From Hofstenia miamia (taxonomy: Eukaryota > Xenacoelomorpha > Acoela > Hofsteniidae): a stretch of 26,445 nt of DNA. The notes beneath the pieces are model-generated. The model worked only from the letters and a program-made list of their open reading frames with translations. It searched no databases and was not told the origin of the DNA. The translations under genes were made by a program, and so were the position numbers. The stretch is taken from positions 116,737-143,181 of the forward strand of contig CABFPE010000634.1 of NCBI GenBank assembly GCA_900660155.1, in the 5' to 3' direction. Of the stretch, positions 18,245 to 26,445 are shown piece by piece (the stretch's first letter is position 1; every line of letters starts with the position of its first letter).

Positions 18245-20308
18245 CATGGGTTCTAAATGCAAAATTTACTTTTACAGTTGCTTATACATGAAAAATTAGA
18301 TCTTGTTCCACGTGAAAAATGCAAAAATTCTTAAAAGTAGAATTATTATAGCTCGCCATATAATAGAGTGCTAAAATTTATGGAAGAAAAAATATATAAT
18401 GTAAAATATACAAATTTTATATTTTAAGTTTTAATAACTATGCTAAAAATGACAGGAATGGCATGCGTTGAAATGTGTTACATATGTTTATGTTTGCTTT
18501 AAAATTGGTTTATCAGTAACAAGCATGACGTTAATTTTAAGCTATAGTTTTATATATAGGTAATCAAAAAGACTGCGAGAAAGATAGTCTAAGTAATGCT
18601 TTTCAATAACACATATTTTTAGAGCAAATATATAAGGCGGTAGGCCTATTGCAATTAGACAAGCATTTGAGCAATAACAGCACAAATAATAATCAATAAT
18701 AACTATGATTCGAAAAATCTTCAACATAAAATGCACTTCTTAGCTCAACTTAAAACTAATGTTTTCATGATTCCCAAAATAATTTTAAATATTGCAAAGT
18801 TATGCAGAATAGGTCCTATTAATTCTAACTTTTGTTAATGGAATATATAATAATCAATGAATATAGTTGTAAATAAAATAGGAGCATGTTTCGAAAAACT
18901 ATTTATAAGTACAAATTATTAATATTACTCAGTTTACTTACTTTGGGATACTTAGTTATTTATAGAAATAGCAAGACTTCGAGAATGTGCACATATAGTA
19001 ATCAGTATTAATATAAAAAACTATGGTTTATCATAGACCCCTGCTAATTGACTTTTTCAAGCTCGAGTCGAGTTAGAATTATTTTTCTCGCTAGTCTATA
19101 AGCTATGTATAACTGTGCTAACCTATAGAAATGTACGAAAAAATACAACATGTTAACCTAAACGAGGAAAACGATGTCCGATGACTTACAGTTTGAGATA
19201 AATAGTGGTTTACAAATTGTTGAGTTGAGTTTTTGAATCTCGAGTCGAGTTCTAGTACTCACTGGACCATATTTTATCAAGCTGGATGCAGCAATGCATT
19301 TGCTTTTATTAAATGAACAAATTGATTATTTTCCAAAAAATTGAGCAATAGTACAGTAAATACATTGTGACAAAATATAACCATGAATTTGTCCAAGTTC
19401 TAGCATTAGTCAAATGAGTTTCTTGGCCAGTGGTGACTGACATTTTTCAAATTATCGGTAATACCTGTACAATGGTACTGAGAAAATAGTTCTTTACTAG
19501 TATTTCTAAAGCCAAGCTGATACGTAATATTGTATATGATTTTTCAATTATTACCATGGCAACAATGCAGTTTATACTTTCCAATATTTTTGAAAAGTAT
19601 ATTTTAATATTTTTCAGTGAAAATTGATCGGTACAGGTATATCGACTCAGCTAATTGTTTAAGCTAGCTTACTTCGTATTCAATAGGTATTCAATTTCAC
19701 CTCTCGTAGGGAGAACATTTTAGGTTGTTTAGTTAGTATATTTTTTTATAATAGTTAAATTCCATAAAGCTAGGCGCGTAGCATTAACAATCATTATGTT
19801 TCGTATTGCTGTGGGGTTTGACCTCAGTAAGCATTGAATAATTAGTAGGTACAATAATACATATATTTAAAATTTTTTTTCGCTAAAGCCAAATTACTCA
19901 ATTAATAGGATGTGTCAACTGACATTTGTGTCTGAATGTCTTTGCAACTGAAAATCTTCCCCTCCAATATTAGAAAAATGCAAGCGTTCAAGTTGCTAGA
20001 TTTGTATGAGGCCTCGCAAATTTCAAGCGCTAAATCCTATAGATTATGTTTACATTATTATAAACAGTTTCTGTAAAAATTATTACAATTCCAACAAAGA
20101 CTGAAGTCAAATTAGGTTTCAAAAAGCAGACCGATTCAATTTATAATAAATTATTGAGAGATTGCAGAAAGTAAATTTAATGATCATTCTAATTGCAAAA
20201 CGGTAGATTGCTGAAACTATAAACATTTCTTGAATTTAGATTTTCATAGGAATTCCTCTATATTCCATCTATATAAGATAAATCAAGAAATTTTTTTTGC
20301 CATCTTGA
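18245..20308. other. Non-coding AT-rich stretch with a short direct repeat
   Basis: No coding region is seen over about 2 kb. The 13-mer CTCGAGTCGAGTT occurs at 19062-19074 and again at 19239-19251 in the same orientation, and differs in composition from the surroundings. It may be part of a dispersed repeat. Confidence 0.5.
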
Positions 20309-20369
20309 CCGGTAATTTTACCAGCCTTTCATAAAATTTAAAAGTGGTTGGAGGCTGGTAAATTACCGG
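20309..20369. repeat. Near-perfect 17-bp inverted repeat
   Basis: CCGGTAATTTTACCAGCC (20309-20326) pairs with GGCTGGTAAATTACCGG (20353-20369) with a single one-base gap, around a 26-nt loop. The following 30 bases are unusually GC-rich (CCCTAGCCCCCGGCCTGTCGG), unlike the flanks. This suggests the end of a small repeat element. Confidence 0.75.
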
Positions 20370-22950
20370 CCCTAGCCCCCGGCCTGTCGGTAGCCGGTTC
20401 CATCTCTGGTTTGAAGCTGCATCATTTATTTGACCTCATACCAATACATACTAATTGCGAATTACCTTTAACTCTACAGCTTCCTCCAAGTTTTTTTGGC
20501 CTAAAACCTTTGCTTACTGCAAGATTGTTGACAAGCAGCCACACGTCAGAATATGAGAATAACACATAACATTCCTTCAGCACAAGTAATCAAGCAGCCA
20601 AATTTGGACTTGTATTGAGGCAAGACCGACTAAATTTGTACGGTCTCGTCCGTGATCAAATAGCAAAAATCAAAGCTTAAAAATCTTAGTTTGAAGTACA
20701 CTTGAAATAATATTTTAAATACAACATAGTCTCGAAATATCATATCTAATGTTGAAAGATTGTAATATATTGGAATTATTTTCAGCGAAAAATTAAGGAT
20801 ATGCGACAGTTTTAGCTTATTTTTGTCCAATTTTCTGAAAAAGTATATGAACTTTAAGTGCGAATTCCCTTAATTTCGCACATTTCTTTATGAATTAAGT
20901 ACAATAGGGGTCCCCATAAACATTATTAAATGAATTGCATTAATTGTATTTCTCAACAAAAATATATCATCGACTAATAAGATCATTCAAACTTGTTGGA
21001 AAAATGTCCCGTCTGTGAACAGTTTCTAAGTTTCCCATGAAAACATAAATTTTCTGAAATTACCTATGATCTTTACCCAAGTAAAAAATATTGAAAAAAG
21101 TACCATTTGCGATAAGTAACTCCAACCTAAAGTAAGGGCAGTCAAATTTCTGCCGCATCCATGACCATATTATTATATGAAATAAGCGACAAAAAACTTG
21201 TTTGCAGGAAATGAATCCTTAGTTTTAAAGATGGAGACATGCCCTTAGTTTATCGAAAAAACAGTCTCAGTTGAGAATTACTTATTAAGGTAGAAGTTTT
21301 TTAAACACAATGTCTGTGACCAACATATAAAACACGTTTAAAAGTATTATTACTAAGTTGGATTGATGGAGTAACACGTGTGTTTAGATTGTATTGTGTC
21401 ATTGACACAAAAATGAAACAAAAAATATATTACAATGCAGGAGCGTAGGGTCAATTGGGGCATTCGGGGCTATGCCCCGGATGTAATTTTCCTAAAACGC
21501 GAAAGGGATGTCATAGAATCGATGAGGTGCTTTTCTCCACAATTGAGTCAAATAATGTATTATTAAAAAGTTACATATATACATATTTCTAGCTTTAAAC
21601 TTTTGTATTATATTTTCTTCTACACCGTTTGATTAAATGTCCCGTTTGCGATTTTCATTGCCTAAAAAGGTTTGTTTAACTTAACGTTAAAACTAAAAAG
21701 CAATATCAGTGACTGTTTTTTTATGTCCTTTAAGTTGGTAAAACAGCGTATACTTTCCTGTCAGTCTTATCGTTAAATTTTGAAATATTTTATAAATTTT
21801 GGGTTAATGACATTAATCGTAATATTTCTGAATTTAAAGAGGTGTTTGGAAATGCGTTATTGAATATTTTTACATAATAGTGATAGCAATTAATGAAAAA
21901 CGTATTATAGAAGCTTAAATTGTGTAAAAAAATTGGCACATTTTTGACTGGTCACGTGCGGGATCGTACAATTTTGGTCGGTTTTACCCACTGCTACTCA
22001 ATCGTAACATCTGAGATACTACTTCAAATCTTTTTTTTAATTGAAGGAAGTTCATGACATGCAGCCGCTCAAGTCTTCTAGACTACTACCCTAGTAGGCC
22101 ATGTATCTTATGTGAATCATTCAATACCTAGACGTATTCAAGAAATGAATTACATAAGCATATTTTTCTATAATTTACATTAAAAATAAATATTTAACTA
22201 AATTCTATCACCAAATTTCAAAGCAATAATGCTCATTTGTTTTAAAGTACCTTGATTTTGTTTCCCTAGCCTAAAAGTCTGTTACCACTTCATTGGAAAA
22301 TTTAAATGGCTGCAATTACAACTTACACATTTTTACTTTCATGCTATAGGCCGGTAAATCTGTTACATAAAGTTTTTACTCATGGCATAAAAGTTTTAAT
22401 GCTTGCAAATGCTCTTGATGCAGGAATAAACATGCAATCTTTTAATGAATATTGCGGAAAGGTACAGATGATATCAGAGTTCCAAAGTATTTTGGCTTAG
22501 TTGATGAGAGCAGGTCACATATACTTTAAAAGAGCATTTTTAGTTAATAAAGTTTGAAAGGAGGATTGCCACAAATGAAATTGTTTTCAGCAAAGCCCAA
22601 TGCAAACAACGCATTGTCACACTAATTGTCAATTTCATTATTCTGACAACAAAACAAACTTATTTCTTAGTCAATTAAAACGTTACTTTCTCAAGCATTG
22701 CATGCTGTTTATTTAGCATGCTACAAGCATTTAAGCAAGTCAAAAATTGTTCTTATCAAATACAAACAAGGCTTGTTTGATGTTTTGAAGGAATGCTAAG
22801 TAGATGTCTGGATATCAAGATCTTAATAATTACAACTACAAAATTCAATCAATTTTAGGCCAATGCAATACAAGTTTTTACAATTTTAATCAGATAAACA
22901 TCTTTGATTTTTCGCAAAAGTTTACCTCATGAATGGTGATTAATATATGT
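20370..22950. other. Mostly non-coding; one hAT-like end at 21437
   Basis: At 21437-21480, CAGGAGCGTAG is followed by a small hairpin GGGGCAT...ATGCCCC, resembling the terminal region of common invertebrate DNA transposons. A 64-codon ATG frame at 22306-22500 (MAAITTYTF...) is of chance length but contains splice-like strings (GATGCAG|GA and GAAAG|GTACAG). No gene is claimed. Confidence 0.45.
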
Positions 22951-23545
22951 TAGGTTCTCAGTTCTCAACTAGGAACCCAAGGGGCAGTGCACCCAAACCC
23001 TTCTAGTATGGCAGCCTCGACGCGGCAGTTACTTAACAACGCCAATATTTTAGAAAACGCGTCACTGTACGAATTGCTGTACATATAAAGATGAATGTTA
23101 AGAAATAGAGTAAATTGGGTACTGGCATAGGTACTTTGTGCATATGGGGGTGGTGACGGTCGTGAAGCCTGTCTGTTTAGCTTCTGGTGGACAGACGGCG
23201 AACAGCAGTGACAGCGCTGCTTACAAGAATGCCCCTGGTTCCTGAGTCATCACTGCTCTTCAAAGGGCAGTCATGTCAAGACTATTTCTTCTGACCAATG
23301 GGATAGGTAAGTGGTCAGCATTTGCTTTGACAGTAAGACAGCTTTGGTGTGTCACAGTATTTTGTTAGTTGCAGCAGGTGCTCACAAATTTACCACCATT
23401 AGTAGCCTTGTTGTCCAAAGCGGGAGGGGCTCATCCCTCTCAACTGTTGTTCAGCTTTGGACTTACCCCCGCTAGGGACTAAGGGAATCGGATCGTGGTT
23501 TCACTCACTGCTCAGCTTGTCTACTAGGACAGAAATCTCCGACCA
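22951..23545. other. GC-rich island with short ORFs and hairpins
   Basis: About 600 bp with visibly higher GC and CpG content than its flanks. It holds two short ATG frames: 23008-23088 (MAASTRQLLNNANILENASL...) and 23144-23245 (MGVVTVVKPVCLASGGQ...). It also holds a perfect CCAAT-box context, GACCAATGG, at 23293-23301, donor-like GATAG|GTAAGT at 23305, and a 9-bp inverted repeat GTCCAAAGC/GCTTTGGAC (23413-23421 and 23454-23462) enclosing GAGGG...CCCTC. Candidate identities are a CpG-type promoter with first exon, or the GC-rich 5' part of a retroelement like the one at 1-338. I cannot decide between them. Confidence 0.5.
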
Positions 23546-24124
23546 TAGATTTTTAAGCAAAAATACATTAATTGATATTTAAGTTTATGAAGTTTGTGTG
23601 AAATCATATCCCCGATGGGCATTTTAATTTCAGTTGAAGTTTTATTGATTTATAAATGGTTTTAATACTTTGATTATGCAATATTGAAATGAAATTATTG
23701 AAATTAATTAGAAAAAAATATGGCTCTAATTCCAAAATTTGCCAACACTTTGAATTGTATTTCGAAATATTAATACTAGTTTCTATGGTTTGTAGCATAT
23801 TTCAAAGTTGGTAAAAGAATAATTCTGAAATTACCATTGATTTTGTGTCCATGGAGACTGACTATCCCCAACATGGTAAACGAAACGAAATTTCAAATGG
23901 TGCTGCCGAAGTTTGAACTTATTAGCAAACTGATTCAAAGCGGCATTTCAATGATTCAAATACTTTTCAAGAAGACTGATTTTTTTATAAAAATATTAAC
24001 TTGGTATTGGGTTTTTGGAAATTATTTAGATTAACGCACTTGTTAATCCAGCAATTTTACGAAAAACTTCTAAAATAAGAAATTAGGCTCTCAGAAAGTA
24101 TTTGTTATTTATAAATGTGCTCAG
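23546..24124. other. No supported gene
   Basis: AT-rich. Frames at 23604-23798 (minus) and 23837-24034 (plus) are of chance length and show no motif. Confidence 0.4.
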
Positions 24125-24187
24125 GCCACTTTCATCGAAGCTTCACCACAAGCACAGTTATCAAATGCCAAGGATTTATACTCAAGG
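24125..24187 (+). CDS. Candidate internal exon, 63 nt
   Basis: The segment is preceded by TTTATAAATGTGCTCAG and followed by GTGATT at 24188. It gives exactly 21 codons in phase 0: ATFIEASPQAQLSNAKDLYS then R. Composition is less AT-rich than the flanks. No domain is recognised. Read through the donor, the frame continues for 11 codons to a TAA. Low support. Confidence 0.2.
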
Positions 24188-24189
24188 GT

Positions 24190-25992
24190 GATTTCTTGCG
24201 TGGGTACTGGTATTTTCCCTTAAATTTTTTGTAATGCAGAAACTGTCTTCATTCAATCAAATATTTTGATTTATTTAATGCACTACAAATTCAAAAACTA
24301 ATACTAACAAAATGAATTTATTAAAAAGGTAGAACATAATATAATAGTAAGAAAATGAATATCTCTAGATATTTCCCTGATCATTTATGAAATTAGCTCT
24401 CAAAAAAATTTTGATAAAGCAGGTTCAAATGGGAAAAAAGGGTTTTATGAAGTGCAAGTTAGTGTTCAAGGCAGTTTTGATTAATCTCAATTACACCAAA
24501 ACAAACAAAAATATATGTTTTCAAACATAACTAGTTAGCTAAACAGTGGGTAAACTAAATGCTTCGCCATGCATTAGTGTCTGTTGTCATGCCACAAAAG
24601 TTATGTGCCACACCGGCCAATTGCTCAAAGTAGTTTTACAACATATACATTTGAGCAGTAATAAATGTTTACGTTATTGATTTGAAGGAAATGACCAAAT
24701 GTAGAGAAAAAATCCTGCCACCCAACATGACAAAAAGCTTTCCAACCCGATCGACCCTATTGGCTGCAACATTATCTGTGAAGAGAAGACCAAATTACAA
24801 CCAGAAGAGGTATTACTTGTTTTCAATAAAATATTTGCAACATGTAAAACACTTAGAAGCAATTATTCAATGGGAAGAAAATTGACACATTTTGTGATAA
24901 AAATACTAGCTTGCACTACTTTGTAAAAGCAAAAGTTAAAGAAAACTAAATTTACAGTACAAAAGTAACATTAATGGCTATTGGAAAGAGTGGGCAAGAT
25001 AAGGGGCTTTAGTGTAGTTCATTGTAAAATATTCATTTACCGCATTTCTCATGCTGACTATGATTCCTAACAATCAAACCCGGTCTAAATTTTTAACTGC
25101 CTTAGATTTTTCAAATTTATATTAAAAAATATACATATATATATGAATTGCTAAGTACAATTAACATAGTCGAACAAGCTGCACCATGATAAGGAATTAA
25201 ACCGATTTTAAAATAATATCCACAAAACGGGAAAAATAATTAGAGAAATCAACGATAAATATTATTTTTTACTAATGATCAATGAATTTGAGTACAAATG
25301 GGATTTACTACAATGTGCATATATAGCTCTGCCGAACCAAACCTTTTTCACTTGAATACCTTAGTGCAATAATAAAGAATCTTGCAAGTAGACTCAAAAT
25401 TTAAAGTAGAAATTGAACAGTTAATACACTTATGTAATAGATGTTTAGCAGTGAACCTTAGTACCTTCAGAATTTGAACACTGAATTTTTATGATGTGGC
25501 ATAAACAGAACATACTGTATGTTTCCTAGTTCAAAAGAAGAAATTGTAATTTCTTATAATCAATGCAAATCTGTGAACGCACTTAAGAGTCTTTGATGGA
25601 CGTCAGATCTGACAGCATAAAACTTAATCTTTGATCATATTATAATTATAAGAGATTATCTTTTTGTACAGTATTTACAAGGAACAAATTTCATGAATAT
25701 TGTTATTGACACATTGAAAATCAATTAAAGTATGTATTCAAGCGATCATTATGAACTCCTATACTTAAATAATATCTTCGTTGATAATCATTTTGTCGTT
25801 ATGAATTATTGTATCATAATATTTAGAATGCTTTTAATTCGATTTTTTGAATTCAGAATCCAAAAGTAGCTATTATTTTTTCAAACAGTTATTGAAACCA
25901 AAATACAGTAAATGCTAAGAATTAAAGGAAAATTTTCATAAATATGTTCAATCCGAATGAAGCTTTCATCCAAATGAAGAAAAGGTAACAAT
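24190..25992. other. Mostly non-coding stretch
   Basis: The only coding-like spot is 24674-24885, where both strands are open. On the minus strand a pyrimidine-rich acceptor, GGTCTTCTCTTCACAG, ends at 24779, followed by two alternative short frames. On the plus strand the frame reads REKILPPNMTKSFPT. Neither is recognised. The rest, including a short (TA)n at 25129-25144, is AT-rich without features. Confidence 0.4.
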
Positions 25993-26370
25993 CAGTGGCG
26001 CCACTGAAGGTGCACAGTGGGTGCGCTTCACTGTGCCCCAAAATTTCAACAACATTATAGTCTCCAAAAATAGAAACAAAGCTTATTAAGTTCAGTTTTC
26101 AACAATTTTGGTGCTCCAAGCTTTGAAAGTGTGCATTTTGCGACTCTAAAATATCAAAATATCAAAATATTTATATAAATATTGCAAAAGAATTAGGGAT
26201 CAATTTAGAAAAACATCTTAACAATAATAGAGAGGCCCAATATTTATGCACATTGTATATGTACAAAGTATGAAGTAGTAAGAAGTATCTACTAGATGCC
26301 AAAACTTGTACTGAAAATATCATTCATAACATTTGGTAGGGGCACCATGTTGACATCTCGCAACGGGCCC
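25993..26370. mobile_element. Possible hAT-like non-autonomous element
   Basis: CAGTGGCGCCACTG at 25993 resembles the CAGTGGCG-type terminus of hAT elements, followed by GGTGCGC and GTGCCCC strings common inside such repeats. At 26338-26390, GGGGCACC and GTCACAGTGACCACTC may be the decayed opposite end: its complement, GAGTGGTCACTGTGAC, partly matches the left end. No convincing 8-bp target duplication was found and there is no coding capacity. Confidence 0.3.
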
Positions 26371-26414
26371 AAAGTCACAGTGACCACTCGCAATAACCAA
26401 ATTTCCTAATCACC

Positions 26415-26417
<3 letters not shown>

Positions 26418-26445
<28 letters not shown>
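26418..26445. repeat. (AT)n microsatellite reaching window end
   Basis: Uninterrupted AT units from 26418 to the last base. The tract probably continues beyond the window. Confidence 0.95.

Noticed and set aside
23454..23480. Similarity between TTTGGACTTACCCCCGCTAG and the 71-bp repeat start at 207
   Set aside because: Only about ten scattered bases agree, too few to claim a shared element.
24410..24440. GGTTCAAATGG as a tRNA or SINE B box
   Set aside because: There is no matching A box, acceptor stem or cloverleaf around it.

Overview
This window looks like nuclear DNA from an invertebrate animal. It is strongly AT-rich, with long microsatellites ((ATT)n, (TA)n, (GA)n), no operon-like gene packing, intron-bearing exon fragments with GT/AG borders, and many decayed retrotransposons of types common in invertebrate genomes. 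The species cannot be read from the sequence. Two ambiguous bases (2633 and 4082) mark weak points in the assembly. No rRNA, tRNA, CRISPR array or intact multi-exon gene was seen.

Layout, left to right. 1-338 is a GC-richer leader of a minus-strand retroelement ORF that leaves the window, with a 71-bp tandem repeat. 339-416 is an (ATT)26 tract. 416-1457 (minus) is a wrecked LINE with RT tail, RNase H-like remnant and C-terminal zinc-type region, ending flush on that tract. 2241-2588 (plus) is a relic of a Penelope-like element with a GIY-YIG segment and a typical 3' hairpin. 2912-3540 (plus) is the C-terminal third of another LINE. 3750-4081 (plus) is an RT fragment between two microsatellites. 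7447-7964 (minus) is the best host-gene candidate: a first coding exon of a secreted or membrane protein with a signal peptide and a clean splice donor. 9336-9652 (minus) is an exon resembling an invertebrate-specific domain that starts with an LPT..(D/E)VL motif. 11378-11784 and 11943-14374 (plus) are two adjacent LINE copies of different families; the second spans endonuclease to RT with many frame breaks. 15000-15361 (minus) is a probable exon with a GxFxGPQI motif. From 15.4 kb to the end the DNA is mostly non-coding AT-rich sequence with foldback repeats (15591-15661, 16502-16616, 20309-20369), a GC-rich island (22951-23545), hAT-like termini and a few exon-like segments.

The window shows no cooperating gene system. 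It is best read as intron or intergenic sequence of an invertebrate genome, littered with at least six non-LTR or Penelope-type relics and containing scattered exons of two or three minus-strand genes. I did not find a convincing new biological system. The items most worth checking are the orphan secreted-protein exon, the two minus-strand exons with invertebrate-specific domain signatures, the two retroelements meeting at one AAT tract, and the GC-rich island.
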